15,516 nucleotides of DNA from contig JBFXDW010000043.1 in the NCBI GenBank assembly GCA_050180745.1, positions 1 to 15,516 on the forward strand, in the 5' to 3' direction. Below, one piece after another: positions 1 through 7,491 of this stretch. Position numbers and translations under genes: made by a program. The DNA is from JBFXDW01 sp050180745 (GTDB lineage: Bacteria > Pseudomonadota > Alphaproteobacteria > UBA9219). Numbering within the stretch: the stretch's first letter is position 1; every line of letters begins with the position of its first letter. Below the pieces are notes generated by a model. That model was not told the origin of the DNA. It was given only the letters and a program-made list of their open reading frames with translations, and made no database searches.

Positions 1-233
1 AGGCTGGCTCTCAAAGCGGGAATCAACTCCGCCAGCGTTCGCAAGGGATGAGCGTTTTGCGGTCTTCCTCGCGGGGGGATTTGTATATTGAACTGGCGGT
101 TGAAACGCCAACGCATCTTTCCAAGCGACAACGCGAATTGCTGGAAGAATTTGCGCTTGAATCAGCTAATCGCAAATCTCATCCCGAGAGCGAAGGATTC
201 TTTGATAAGGTAAAGGATATTTTGGGGGTATAG
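1..233 (+). CDS. dnaJ: DnaJ (Hsp40 chaperone), C-terminal end, partial
   Basis: This is the 3' end of a gene that begins before the window; the reading frame enters at base 3. DnaJ is the J-domain co-chaperone that hands unfolded clients to DnaK and stimulates its ATPase. Only the last ~76 residues are present: the end of the C-terminal substrate-binding domain, with the typical pattern [23 protein letters not shown], followed by the '[12 protein letters not shown]' helix and the '[11 protein letters not shown]' tail usual in proteobacterial DnaJ. The J domain and zinc-finger repeats lie upstream and cannot be seen. An internal ATG at 48 lies within this domain and is not a real start. The gene converges on the alkyltransferase gene. 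Confidence 0.93.
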   Translation, partial: AGSQSGNQLRQRSQGMSVLRSSSRGDLYIELAVETPTHLSKRQRELLEEFALESANRKSHPESEGFFDKVKDILGV

Positions 234-234
234 A

Positions 235-262
235 GTCAGGGGTTGGGGGTCAGGGATCGGGG
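235..262. repeat. 14-bp G-rich tandem direct repeat
   Basis: Two adjacent 14-bp units, at 235-248 and 249-262, agree at 12 of 14 positions (GTCAGGG-x-T-x-GGGG). They fill the short gap between two converging genes, and the second copy carries the stop codon of the alkyltransferase gene. There is no stem-loop with a T-run, so it is not a standard terminator. It may be a slippage product or one copy of a dispersed intergenic repeat. Confidence 0.6.
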
Positions 263-795
263 GCTTTCTTTCTCATTTCTTCTGCCGAACCTTCATAAAC
301 TCCTTCCCTCTCCAACAATCTCTTCTTAATCCCTATATCAGACGAAAAGCCGCCGAGCGTTCCATCACTCGCAATTACGCGGTGACAGGGAACAATCAGC
401 GCAATTGGATTTTTACCGCAGGCACTGCCGACAGCGCGAGCCGCTTTAGGTTTCTTGATGCGTGCGGCAAGCGCGCCATAAGACAAAGTTTCCCCTTCTT
501 TTAGGGTTAACAGGCCATGCCATACTTTTTGTTGGAATTCAGTGCCAATAAGTAAAAGCGGTTTTTCGCAGCATTCTGCAAAGGATATGTCTTTAAATGC
601 TTTGATGAATGTTGTATGGGGCCATTCTTTTTGCCACGATTCACGCACAGCTTTAACATTTGTGCTTTGCAGGAATGAAACGCGGACCAACTCTTCTCTT
701 TCATTCAGTCCGATCAGGAGTTTGCCTGCTGGACTATGGGGGCAGGTCGAATAAAACACCTTATCGGGATGCTTGCTTGTAAAGCTTACCATCAT
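250..795 (-). CDS. ogt: Methylated-DNA--protein-cysteine S-methyltransferase (Ogt/AGT)
   Basis: A suicide DNA-repair protein that transfers the alkyl group from O6-alkylguanine (and O4-alkylthymine) to its own cysteine. The active-site motif I-V-P-C-H-R-V is present with Cys137 in 181-residue numbering. It is preceded by A-R-A-V-G (Arg120, the family's base-flipping arginine) and followed by the substrate-pocket segment around G-G-F. An N-terminal 'S-P-A-G-K-L-L-I-G' strand fits the Ogt/AdaB N-terminal domain. The frame is open to 891, but I chose the ATG at 795 because AAGAGGA lies 5 bases upstream; an ATG at 792 is an alternative. The upstream ATG at 810 overlaps the nth start on the other strand. 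The protein is about the size of E. coli Ogt/AGT proteins (~170-180 aa). The gene is divergent from nth, so two DNA-repair genes sit head to head. Confidence 0.92.
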   Translation of the reverse strand: MMVSFTSKHPDKVFYSTCPHSPAGKLLIGLNEREELVRVSFLQSTNVKAVRESWQKEWPHTTFIKAFKDISFAECCEKPLLLIGTEFQQKVWHGLLTLKEGETLSYGALAARIKKPKAARAVGSACGKNPIALIVPCHRVIASDGTLGGFSSDIGIKKRLLEREGVYEGSAEEMRKKAPDP

Positions 796-808
796 TAAAG
801 TCCTCTTC

Positions 809-1441
809 ATGAAAAAAGAGCTTATCGAAATCTTATTCCAAAAATTGGCCCAAGCCAATCCAGAGCCTAAAAGCGAACTTTTATACGTCAATGATTATAC
901 GCTCTTGGTCGCCGTAGTGCTATCGGCGCAAATGACGGATAAAGGCGTGAACAAGGCGACAGCGCCTTTGTTTAAAAAGATCAAAACACCGCGCGCGATG
1001 GTCAAACTGGGGGAAGAAAATCTTCGTGATGCGATCAAGAGTTTGAATCTCTATAAGACCAAGGCCAAAAATGTCATAGCCCTGTCCGAGATTTTGATAA
1101 AAGATCATAAAGGCAAGGTTCCCGCAGATCGCAAAGCCCTTGAATCTTTGCCGGGCGTAGGGCGCAAAACAGCGAATGTGGTTTTGAATGTGGCCTTTGG
1201 CGAGCCGACGATGGCGGTGGATACGCATGTTTTTCGTCTTTGTAATCGCACCTCTTTGGCGAGAGGCGAAACGCCGTTAGAGGTCGAAAAAAAGCTTCTG
1301 AAGGTTGTTCCTGACAGATGGGCGCGGCATGCGCATCATTGGCTGATTTTACATGGGCGCTATGTTTGTAAAGCGCGCAAGCCTTTATGTGGGACTTGTA
1401 TCATTCGTGAGGTGTGTGGATATAAGGATAAAACTGTTTAG
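809..1441 (+). CDS. nth: Endonuclease III (DNA glycosylase/AP lyase)
   Basis: A bifunctional base-excision repair enzyme that removes oxidised pyrimidines and cleaves the abasic site by beta-elimination. The helix-hairpin-helix L-P-G-V-G-R-K-T-A carries the catalytic lysine Lys120. Asp138 in V-D-T-H-V-F-R is the catalytic aspartate. The C-terminal [4Fe-4S] loop has Cys187-x6-Cys194-x2-Cys197-x5-Cys203. These positions are the same as in E. coli Nth, and the length (210 aa) is nearly identical, which fixes the start at the ATG at 809 rather than the longer open frame from 773. The ribosome binding site is weak. The start lies 13 bases from the start of the divergent ogt gene, so its promoter must overlap the ogt 5' coding region. 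Confidence 0.96.
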   Translation: MKKELIEILFQKLAQANPEPKSELLYVNDYTLLVAVVLSAQMTDKGVNKATAPLFKKIKTPRAMVKLGEENLRDAIKSLNLYKTKAKNVIALSEILIKDHKGKVPADRKALESLPGVGRKTANVVLNVAFGEPTMAVDTHVFRLCNRTSLARGETPLEVEKKLLKVVPDRWARHAHHWLILHGRYVCKARKPLCGTCIIREVCGYKDKTV

Positions 1442-1496
1442 AATCAAAAGGATGTATTGAAAACAATAGGAAGATATGGCCTAGTCAGGTGTATTT

Positions 1497-1505
1497 TGGT
1501 ATAAT
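1497..1505 (+). promoter_or_regulatory. Extended -10 promoter upstream of the lipoprotein gene
   Basis: The sequence TGG-TATAAT is a perfect sigma70 -10 hexamer (1500-1505) with the TGn extension. No good -35 hexamer is seen about 17 bases upstream, as is common for extended -10 promoters. Transcription would start near 1512, about 30 bases before the lipoprotein start at 1543, and could read on through recX and queH. Confidence 0.6.
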
Positions 1506-1542
1506 GCTTTTGGAATTTAAACCACGTTGCGGGGAATCGAAC

Positions 1543-2049
1543 ATGTTGCAAAAAATAAAAGAAGTTGCGGCAAAATTAATGACACCAAGAAAATCTAAAG
1601 TGGGGCGGGTTGTGCGTGTGCCTCGTCCTGTGGCCTTTGCAGCTTGTGCGTCGGTGCTGTTTATAGCGGGATGCGGTATGGATTTAACGGGCAGTTCCTA
1701 TCAGTCTCGCACACAGCTTCAAAATAGGTCCATCCCATCTGATGACAATTATTATGCAGAGGAGGGTACACCTGATGCAGAAGACTTTTTAAGAAGCCAA
1801 GGCTTCTGGCCTGATGAAAGTCGTCAGGGTAGGGGTGGTGCAGATGTCTATTGCCGTGGTGATAATTGTATCGAAGTTGAACGAGGGGGAAAAGTCGTTC
1901 TTGGTACGGGCAAGCAATTTAGAAAGTACCGTTATCAAACACCAGAAGGTGAGATAAAGGAAGGTGTACTTGGTTATGAGCCACCGGGAACAGTTCGTGG
2001 AGGACAAACGGGACGCTGGAGGTTTGCTCCTGGAGGGCTTAATAAGTGA
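1543..2049 (+). CDS. Predicted lipoprotein of unknown function
   Basis: I do not recognise a family for this 168-residue protein. The frame is open from 1489, but the ATG at 1543 is preceded by GGGGA at 1531-1535, 7 bases away, and lies downstream of the TATAAT at 1500-1505. The N-terminus has an unusually long basic n-region (about 29 residues rich in Lys/Arg), then a hydrophobic stretch ending in the lipobox I-A-G-C, with Cys44 as the likely lipidated residue. The mature part is polar, rich in Gly, Tyr and Arg, with one close Cys pair (C-R-G-D-N-C) and a C-terminal 'Y-R-Y-Q-T-P-E-G-E-I-K-E-G-V' segment that looks like a beta hairpin. It is probably anchored in the inner or outer membrane facing the periplasm. 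It lies 32 bases upstream of recX in the same direction. Confidence 0.72.
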   Translation: MLQKIKEVAAKLMTPRKSKVGRVVRVPRPVAFAACASVLFIAGCGMDLTGSSYQSRTQLQNRSIPSDDNYYAEEGTPDAEDFLRSQGFWPDESRQGRGGADVYCRGDNCIEVERGGKVVLGTGKQFRKYRYQTPEGEIKEGVLGYEPPGTVRGGQTGRWRFAPGGLNK

Positions 2050-2081
2050 CAATCCTTTCCTGATAGAGTACATTCTCGTGC

Positions 2082-2666
2082 ATGCCGTACAAGACTAAAA
2101 AACGGATTTATAAAAAACCAACAAAAGAGCGTCTTCACAATGCGGCGCTCTTTTATCTTGAGCGCTATGCGGCTTCAGAAGAGAGCCTGCGCCGTGTATT
2201 AAAAAACAAAATTCGCCGCGCAGCTATGCAGGATAAGGATTTTGCGGAGGATCATGAGACACAAGCTCTCTTGCATCAAGAGATCGAATTGATCATTGAG
2301 ACGCACAGAAAAAACGGCATCATTAATGACAAGGATTTTGCGGCTATGAAAGTGGCCTCCATGCGTCGTGCGGGGAAAAGTGCGCGTCGTATTACACAAA
2401 GCCTTGCTCAAAAAGGCATCGCTGTGCCCTTGATCGAAACTGCATTGACGCCAGAAGAGGGCGAGGATGAATCTGAAATTGAATTAACCGCAGCTCGTTC
2501 TTATGCGCGGCGTCGGCGTTTAGGGCCCTATCGCAAAGAGGGGGTGCCAGATGACCCTAAGTTGCAGCAGCGTGAGGTGGCATCGTTAGCGCGTGCCGGT
2601 TTTTCTTTTGATGTGATTAAAGTGGTTTTAGGGGAGAAGGATTTTTATGACGAACCATCAATTTGA
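2082..2666 (+). CDS. recX: RecX family regulator of RecA
   Basis: RecX binds RecA filaments and limits strand exchange and SOS activation. The 194-residue protein shows the RecX three-helix repeats: 'A-L-F-Y-L-E-R-Y-A-A-S-E-E-S-L-R-R-V-L' near residues 22-40, then 'N-G-I-I-N-D-K-D-F-A', 'R-R-A-G-K-S-A-R-R-I-T-Q-S-L-A-Q-K-G-I' near residues 94-113, and a last helical repeat with 'L-A-R-A-G-F-S-F-D-V-I-K-V-V-L'. It is longer than E. coli RecX (~166 aa), and the N-terminal pattern is typical of alphaproteobacterial RecX. No strong ribosome binding site precedes the start. recA is not adjacent. The last 20 bases overlap the start of queH. Confidence 0.85.
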   Translation: MPYKTKKRIYKKPTKERLHNAALFYLERYAASEESLRRVLKNKIRRAAMQDKDFAEDHETQALLHQEIELIIETHRKNGIINDKDFAAMKVASMRRAGKSARRITQSLAQKGIAVPLIETALTPEEGEDESEIELTAARSYARRRRLGPYRKEGVPDDPKLQQREVASLARAGFSFDVIKVVLGEKDFYDEPSI

Positions 2667-3264
2667 TTTTGATCTTTATCAAGCGCCGCAAGGGGCTAAG
2701 CAAATTCTTCTTCATTCCTGTTGTGCGCCATGCTCTTGCGCGATCATTGATCGCATGTTGCAAAGCGATCTTAACCCGACCGTGTTTTACTATAATCCAA
2801 ACATTCATCCGCTAGAGGAATATGAAACACGGAAAGAAGAAAACAAGCGTTATTGCGATAAAAAAGGGGTCCCTTTTATTGATGCCGATTATGATGTGGA
2901 TCACTGGTACATGCGTGTACGGGGGCTGGAAAATGAACCTGAACGAGGAAAACGTTGTGCGGCTTGTTTTCTGATGAGAATGGAATGTACGGCGGCGTAT
3001 GCTGCTCGTAATCATTTTTCTGTTTTTGCAACAAGCCTTGGTATTTCGCGGCTTAAAAAGCAGGATCAGGTCTATGCGGCTGGACATCAAGCGGCGACGG
3101 CTCATGAAAATCTTGTTTTCTGGGATTATAATTGGCGCAAGCAGGCGGGAAATGAATATGGGGCACTGATTGCGCGGCAAGAGGCGTTTTATCGCCAAAA
3201 TTACTGCGGTTGTTTCTTTAGTAAGCAGGCGATGGGCATATATAGCCGATCCAATATAAATTGA
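2647..3264 (+). CDS. queH: Epoxyqueuosine reductase QueH (3' end altered by insertion)
   Basis: QueH (former DUF208) performs the last step of queuosine synthesis, reducing epoxyqueuosine in tRNA to queuosine; it is unrelated to QueG. The family's iron-binding cysteine motifs are all visible: L-L-H-S-C-C-A-P-C-S (Cys25, 26, 29), Y-Y-N-P-N-I-H-P with E-Y-E-T-R, G-K-R-C-A-A-C-F (Cys104, 107), the 'A-T-S-L-G-I-S-R-L-K-K' segment and F-Y-R-Q-N-Y-C-G-C (Cys187, 189). The start has the strong GGGGAGAAGGA site upstream and overlaps recX by 20 bases, suggesting coupling. The last seven residues (Y-S-R-S-N-I-N) and the stop are encoded by the left inverted repeat of the palindromic element at 3241-3400; the core enzyme is intact. 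Confidence 0.93.
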   Translation: MTNHQFDFDLYQAPQGAKQILLHSCCAPCSCAIIDRMLQSDLNPTVFYYNPNIHPLEEYETRKEENKRYCDKKGVPFIDADYDVDHWYMRVRGLENEPERGKRCAACFLMRMECTAAYAARNHFSVFATSLGISRLKKQDQVYAAGHQAATAHENLVFWDYNWRKQAGNEYGALIARQEAFYRQNYCGCFFSKQAMGIYSRSNIN

Positions 3265-3400
3265 TATTTCTACCTTGATCTTTTTCACCATGGCGTTGTT
3301 AAAGTTCTTGGCAATATGTCTATATGGCCTGCGAACTTTGCCTTGCCATGGCAAAAAATCTCGGCGGTATAAATGATCAATTTATATTGGATCGGCTATA
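3241..3400. mobile_element. MITE-like palindromic element with 25-bp terminal inverted repeats
   Basis: A 160-bp segment bounded by perfect 25-bp inverted repeats at 3241-3265 and 3376-3400 (outer end TATAGCCGATCC). Weaker pairing continues inward: both arms carry a stretch of T residues then CCATGGC, then AAAGTTC, so the whole unit could fold as one long imperfect hairpin. It has no coding capacity of its own. The outer ends read TA-TAGCC and GGCTA-TA, consistent with a 2-bp TA target duplication as made by IS630/Tc1-mariner-type transposases; the family assignment is inference. The right arm contains a perfect 12-bp palindrome at 3343-3354. As RNA it could act as a transcript-end stabiliser or weak terminator after queH. 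I saw no second copy in this window. Confidence 0.78.
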
Positions 3401-3519
3401 GGACTGGTTTGCGTGATCAAAAAAGGGGGGGGCTTTCTTATTCCCCGTCCTTCATTTCCTAATTTCTTGCCTTCCTTTCTCAGCCATGCCATAAGCAGGG
3501 CCTCAAAAGGGAAATATGA

Positions 3520-4191
3520 ATGTTTGACAATCTGCCGGTTTTCGGTCGCGGAATCTTGCTGGGTATTATGGTGGCCGCTCCTGTGGGGCCTGTGGGGCTT
3601 TTGTGTATTCGGCGCACTATTCAAAAAGGGTTATTAATAGGGTTTGCTTCAGGTTTTGGGGCGGCTTTTGCTGATGCTTTTTTTAGTGCGCTGGCGGTGT
3701 TTGGCGTGGCGGCTGTCGTTCAGTGGCTCAAAACCTATGCCGATCCGATCCAGATTTTTGGCGGCGCTTTTTTGCTGTTTGTGGCGTGGCATACGTGGCA
3801 CGATAAGCCGCGTCAGCCGAAAACCCAAGAGGTCGAACGTAAGTATTTCAAAGGCCATCATTTGGGTGGTATACTCAAGGCCATGGCAACCAGTTTTGTG
3901 ATTACAATCACAAATCCCGCAACGATTTTGGGTATTTTGGCTGTCGTAGCAACCTTCGGTGGCTTGAAAACGACGTTTGATGCCTCGGCTATGGTGGGGG
4001 GGATCTTTATCGGGTCTTCTCTGTGGTGGTTGATGTTGTCGGGCGGTGTGTCTTTGTTGCGGGGGCACTTCACGGAAGGTCGTGTTGTCACAATGAACCG
4101 GATCATGGGCGTCTTTTTAGCTTTGGTGGCGTTGGCGGCCATAGCTTTGGGCGTCATGAGCTTTATGGGAATGGATGTCCCTCACATATAA
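3520..4191 (+). CDS. LysE/RhtB family amino-acid exporter
   Basis: An inner-membrane exporter of the LysE superfamily, whose known members move basic amino acids, homoserine, threonine or similar metabolites out of the cell. The 223-residue protein is almost wholly hydrophobic with about six membrane segments. It carries the family marks: 'A-A-P-V-G-P-V-G-L-L-C-I-R-R-T-I-Q-K-G' (residues 19-37), 'G-F-G-A-A-F-A-D-A-F-F-S' in the second segment and 'I-T-N-P-A-T-I-L' midway. The substrate cannot be told. The start at 3520 follows AAAAGGGA at a 7-base spacing; the ATG at 3516 is out of frame and stops at once. It ends 14 bases before typA and is probably co-transcribed with it. Confidence 0.87.
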   Translation: MFDNLPVFGRGILLGIMVAAPVGPVGLLCIRRTIQKGLLIGFASGFGAAFADAFFSALAVFGVAAVVQWLKTYADPIQIFGGAFLLFVAWHTWHDKPRQPKTQEVERKYFKGHHLGGILKAMATSFVITITNPATILGILAVVATFGGLKTTFDASAMVGGIFIGSSLWWLMLSGGVSLLRGHFTEGRVVTMNRIMGVFLALVALAAIALGVMSFMGMDVPHI

Positions 4192-4205
4192 CGAGATTAT
4201 AAAAA

Positions 4206-6035
4206 ATGGACTTAAGAAATATTGCGATTATTGCCCACGTTGATCACGGCAAAACGACACTGGTGGATTCTCTGTTTCGTCAATCAGGAATGTTCCGCGA
4301 GAACCAAAAAGTCGCTGAGCGCGCGATGGACAGCAATGATCTGGAACGTGAGCGCGGCATTACGATCTTGGCAAAATGTACCTCGATCGTATGGCATGAT
4401 ACGCGGATCAATATCGTTGACACGCCTGGGCACGCTGATTTCGGCGGCGAGGTCGAGCGTATTTTGTCTATGGTTGATGGCGTTGTGCTGCTTGTGGATG
4501 CGGCCGAAGGGCCTTTGCCTCAGACGAAATTCGTTGTGTCCAAGGCTTTGGAAATCGGTCTGAAGCCTATGGTTGTGATCAACAAAGTTGATCGTCCTGA
4601 TGCACGCGTGGATGAGGTCCATAACGAGGTTTTTGATCTTTTTGCTGTGCTTGATGCTACTGAGGAACAGCTCGATTTCCCGACGCTCTTTGCTTCGGGC
4701 CGCGAGGGTTGGGCGATTGAGGATATGGCTGATCTTGATAAGGCTGATAAAGATCTAACGCCTTTGTTTGAGCTTATTATGAAGCATGTAGAGGCGCCTA
4801 AAGTGGAAGCAGGGGCTTCTTTTGCTATGCTCGTGACGTTGCTGGAATCCAATCCTTATTTGGGCCGTGTGCTGACGGGCCGGATTCAAGCGGGCGTTTT
4901 GAAGCCCAACATGCCGATTAAGGCGGTGCGTCATAATGGGGAAAGGGTCGACCTTGGCCGTGCGACAAAGATTTTGGCATTCCGTGGGCTAGAGCGGGTT
5001 GAGCTTGATGGCGCGGAGGCTGGAGATATTGTTTCTGTGGCGGGGCTGAGTAAAGCAACGGTGGCGGATACGTTGATGGACCCAGAATCCACAGCTGCAC
5101 CGCTTAAGGCACAGCCGATTGATCCTCCGACAATTGCGATGACTTTTTCTGTGAACGACTCGCCTTTGGCGGGAACGGAAGGCGATAAAGTCACTAGCCG
5201 GATGATCCGTGATCGTCTGATGCGAGAAATCGAGGGCAATGTTGCTATTCGCGTTAAAGAAACCGAAGAGAAAGACAGCTTTGAGGTTGCGGGACGCGGT
5301 GAGTTGCAGCTTGGCATTTTGATTGAAACGATGCGCCGCGAAGGGTTTGAGCTGACGATCAGTCGTCCTCGCGTTTTGTTTAAGCGGGATGAAGATGGCC
5401 ATCTTTTGGAGCCTATCGAAGAAGTTCAAGTCGATGTGGATGAGGAATTTTCGGGCACAGTTGTTCAGAAAATCTCTGAGCGCAAGGGCGAGATGACCGA
5501 TATGCGCCCTAGTGGTGGCGGCAAGGTGCGGTTGACCTTTTTGGCGCCGTCTCGAGGACTTATCGGCTATCATGGAGAATTCCTGTCCGATACCCGTGGG
5601 ACGGGCATGATGAACCGGATTTATCATAGCTATGCGCCTCATAAGGGCGAGATTCATGCGCGGCGTACGGGCGTGATTATCTCGAACGCAAATGGTGAAG
5701 CTGTGGCTTATGCGATGTGGAAATTGCAGGATCGGGGGCCGATGCTGATTGTTCCGGGCGCTAAAGTTTATGAAGGCATGATCGTTGGTGAGCACACTAA
5801 GGACAATGATTTGGTGGTGAATGTCCTTGAGGGCAAGAAGCTGACCAACATGCGGGCTTCTGGGAAGGATGAGGCCATTCGTTTGACCCCGCCAATACAG
5901 ATGACTCTTGAAAAAGCGATTGCGTATATTAATGAGGATGAGCTCGTAGAGGTTACCCCTAAAAACATTCGCCTTCGTAAACGCTATCTTGACCCCAATC
6001 TTCGCAAACGTATGGAGCGCAAAGCGGAAGGATAG
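4206..6035 (+). CDS. typA: TypA/BipA ribosome-associated translational GTPase
   Basis: A GTPase of the EF-G family that binds the 70S ribosome and aids 50S assembly and adaptation to stress and cold. The 609-residue length matches the family (~607). The G motifs are A-H-V-D-H-G-K-T-T (residues 10-18), R-G-I-T-I (50-54), D-T-P-G-H (72-76), N-K-V-D (126-129) and a G5 segment around residues 162-169. They are followed by a beta-barrel domain, the EF-G domain III/V-like modules and the BipA-specific C-terminal domain with '[13 protein letters not shown]' and '[12 protein letters not shown]'. There is no frameshift. The Shine-Dalgarno sequence is weak, and coupling to the exporter gene upstream is possible. 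The acetyltransferase gene follows 12 bases after the stop. Confidence 0.97.
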   Translation: MDLRNIAIIAHVDHGKTTLVDSLFRQSGMFRENQKVAERAMDSNDLERERGITILAKCTSIVWHDTRINIVDTPGHADFGGEVERILSMVDGVVLLVDAAEGPLPQTKFVVSKALEIGLKPMVVINKVDRPDARVDEVHNEVFDLFAVLDATEEQLDFPTLFASGREGWAIEDMADLDKADKDLTPLFELIMKHVEAPKVEAGASFAMLVTLLESNPYLGRVLTGRIQAGVLKPNMPIKAVRHNGERVDLGRATKILAFRGLERVELDGAEAGDIVSVAGLSKATVADTLMDPESTAAPLKAQPIDPPTIAMTFSVNDSPLAGTEGDKVTSRMIRDRLMREIEGNVAIRVKETEEKDSFEVAGRGELQLGILIETMRREGFELTISRPRVLFKRDEDGHLLEPIEEVQVDVDEEFSGTVVQKISERKGEMTDMRPSGGGKVRLTFLAPSRGLIGYHGEFLSDTRGTGMMNRIYHSYAPHKGEIHARRTGVIISNANGEAVAYAMWKLQDRGPMLIVPGAKVYEGMIVGEHTKDNDLVVNVLEGKKLTNMRASGKDEAIRLTPPIQMTLEKAIAYINEDELVEVTPKNIRLRKRYLDPNLRKRMERKAEG

Positions 6036-6047
6036 AGTCTAAAGACT

Positions 6048-6584
6048 ATGACCGAGCTTTCTGCTGTTTACCCAACGCTTGAGATGGCCGCTATCTATCA
6101 ACAATTTCTGCAAGAATATCTTGAAGATGATCAGGAATATTATTCTTTGCTGCGAGATCTTTATGAAGAAGTTGATGGCGATGTAGACCTGCTTATTGGC
6201 ATTGTTTCTGGTCGCGCAAAAGGACAGTATCTTCCTCAAGGATGGTGCTCTGTTACGACTCTGTGGCTCAAGGTGAAGGATAAGATCGTTGGGGAAGCCG
6301 TTATCCGGCATGAGCTGAACAACGACATTCTGCGTAACTTTGCTGGACATGTGACGTACTATATTCTTCCCTCTTGCCGCGGAAAAAGGTATGGGGGTTA
6401 CCTGTTACAGAGTGTTATCAAGGAAGCTAAAAGAATAGGCATTCCTGAACTTGTTTTTTGTTGTGATGAAGCCAACATGGCCTCGCGAAAACTCCTCGAA
6501 TCCTTAGGCGCAAAACCTGCCGATGTGATAGATAACAGAGACGACTGGGGCGAAATGACGTGTAGGTATTTTGTAACGGTCTGA
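6048..6584 (+). CDS. GNAT family N-acetyltransferase
   Basis: A predicted acetyl-CoA-dependent acyltransferase, 178 residues. The acetyl-CoA pyrophosphate-binding loop (motif A) is the R-G-K-R-Y-G-G stretch at residues 111-117, after the strand 'G-H-V-T-Y-Y-I-L-P-S'. 'A-N-M-A-S-R-K-L-L-E-S-L-G-A' near the C-terminus is the usual GNAT motif B region. The pattern 'G-E-A-V-I-R-H-E-L-N-N-D-I-L-R-N-F-A-G-H' resembles the COG3981-type predicted acetyltransferases. The substrate is unknown. It lies 12 bases after typA in the same direction and has no clear promoter of its own, so it is probably the last gene of that transcript. It converges on the small minus-strand gene, with 11 bases between the stops. 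Confidence 0.83.
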   Translation: MTELSAVYPTLEMAAIYQQFLQEYLEDDQEYYSLLRDLYEEVDGDVDLLIGIVSGRAKGQYLPQGWCSVTTLWLKVKDKIVGEAVIRHELNNDILRNFAGHVTYYILPSCRGKRYGGYLLQSVIKEAKRIGIPELVFCCDEANMASRKLLESLGAKPADVIDNRDDWGEMTCRYFVTV

Positions 6585-6595
6585 AGATTCTAAAC

Positions 6596-6826
6596 TTATC
6601 TATGTGATATCAATTTTATGATTTGTCCTGGTCTTGCCATTTCATGGAGCATATCATCAAGATAGGTACGAATTTGCGCTTCATTGTATCCATCAGGAAT
6701 AACAAAGTCGGGTTCTATTTGGCGGCGCTCGCCTATGAGCCTGTATGCTGTCCGCATCTTTCCTTTGCATACGATTTCAATTCGTCTGCGGCCATAAATA
6801 TCGTATAAAAAAGTTTCCTGTTTCAT
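6596..6826 (-). CDS. Small conserved protein (possibly DUF7661-like)
   Basis: A 76-residue protein of unknown function. It has an N-terminal beta-rich part ('F-L-Y-D-I-Y-G-R-R-R-I-E-I-V-C-K-G' then 'R-T-A-Y-R-L-I-G-E-R-R') and a C-terminal helix 'T-Y-L-D-D-M-L-H-E-M-A-R-P-G-Q-I-I-K'. This layout reminds me of a family of small proteobacterial proteins (DUF7661), but that is memory, not a search. There are no membrane segments or cysteine motifs beyond one Cys. The start at 6826 has only a weak GAG nearby. A strong terminator stem ends about 20 bases upstream, so its transcription depends on read-through from the heat-shock gene or on a promoter I cannot see. Confidence 0.66.
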   Translation of the reverse strand: MKQETFLYDIYGRRRIEIVCKGKMRTAYRLIGERRQIEPDFVIPDGYNEAQIRTYLDDMLHEMARPGQIIKLISHR

Positions 6827-6840
6827 CTCGCGGATTCCAT

Positions 6841-6871
6841 AAAAAAGGGCGCGAAAAACCTTTTCGCGCCC
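6841..6871 (-). terminator. Rho-independent terminator after the small heat-shock gene
   Basis: A perfect 11-bp stem (GGGCGCGAAAA at 6847-6857 pairing with TTTTCGCGCCC at 6861-6871) has a 3-base loop. On the minus strand it is followed immediately by six T residues (6846-6841). It ends the transcript of the hsp20 gene, which stops at 6887. On the plus strand no T-run follows, so it works only in the minus direction. Confidence 0.9.
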
Positions 6872-6886
6872 CTAGAAAAGCCAAAA

Positions 6887-7354
6887 TCAATCATCCTTAA
6901 CGCTGATCTTTTTGGCTTTAGTTTTTTCCTGATCTTCTTTTGGTAAAGTAACGGTCAGGACACCCTTGTCATACTTAGCTTCTATTTTATCGCCTTTAAT
7001 CGCGCTTGGGATTCTAAGTTGACGGACAAAGCTGCCTGACGACCTCTCAACGATATGCCACGTACCTTTCTTCTCATCGCGCTCGATCTTCTTTTCACCA
7101 CGAATGGTTAAAAGGCCATCCTCATAGGATATATCGATATCTTCTTTTGAAAGGCCTGGAAGCTCGGTCATGACATCATAGGCCTTGTCATCTTCCTTGA
7201 CATCCAAATGCATCGACTTCCCCATGAGTGGCCCCGACCTGTCGCCGAGAGCATCGTCAAAGGCTCTGCTTAGTTGTCTTTGTAGGGTTGTGAATGGATC
7301 TCCAGGCAGGAACTCTCCTCGACCGGAGAAAGGTGTCATCATGTGCCAGTTCAT
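6887..7354 (-). CDS. Small heat-shock protein (Hsp20/alpha-crystallin family)
   Basis: An ATP-independent holdase that keeps unfolding proteins soluble until DnaK or ClpB can refold them. The 155-residue protein has an N-terminal arm (1-48), an alpha-crystallin domain (about 49-145) with 'V-M-T-E-L-P-G-L-S-K-E-D-I-D-I', 'L-L-T-I-R-G-E-K' and the signature 'Y-D-K-G-V-L-T-V-T-L-P-K' (128-139), and a short tail with I-S-V (150-152) in the place of the I-x-I/V oligomerisation motif. The start is firmly set by a perfect AAGGAGG 6 bases upstream. A strong terminator follows the stop. I did not find a clear RpoH-type promoter; a dyad at 7394-7409 lies upstream. It is divergent from rlmJ. Confidence 0.95.
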   Translation of the reverse strand: MNWHMMTPFSGRGEFLPGDPFTTLQRQLSRAFDDALGDRSGPLMGKSMHLDVKEDDKAYDVMTELPGLSKEDIDISYEDGLLTIRGEKKIERDEKKGTWHIVERSSGSFVRQLRIPSAIKGDKIEAKYDKGVLTVTLPKEDQEKTKAKKISVKDD

Positions 7355-7393
7355 AGCAAACCTCCTTTGTTAGGGTGTTAAAGAAAGCAGTGC

Positions 7394-7409
7394 TGTTATA
7401 AATATAACA
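7394..7409. promoter_or_regulatory. AT-rich dyad upstream of the heat-shock gene
   Basis: Seven-base arms TGTTATA (7394-7400) and TATAACA (7403-7409) are separated by AA. It lies about 40 bases upstream of the hsp20 start, inside the 189-bp divergent region shared with rlmJ, where a regulator could bind or a -10 element could lie. Which of these it is cannot be decided from the sequence. Confidence 0.35.
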
Positions 7410-7491
7410 TATTTTTTCGATTCATAAAAGGGATTGAAAAAACAACTCCGTGTCAGGGGCATGCCTTGTTCGAAAGTATGAATCCTTGTAG

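Noticed and set aside
3413..3637. Open frame from a GTG after the palindromic element
   Set aside because: It overlaps the well-supported exporter gene in another frame and has no recognisable domain. It is in frame with queH only if the element is removed without the restored TAG.
7374..7440. Search for an RpoH (sigma32) heat-shock promoter before hsp20
   Set aside because: No CTTGAAA plus CCCCAT pair at suitable spacing was seen, so only the dyad is reported.
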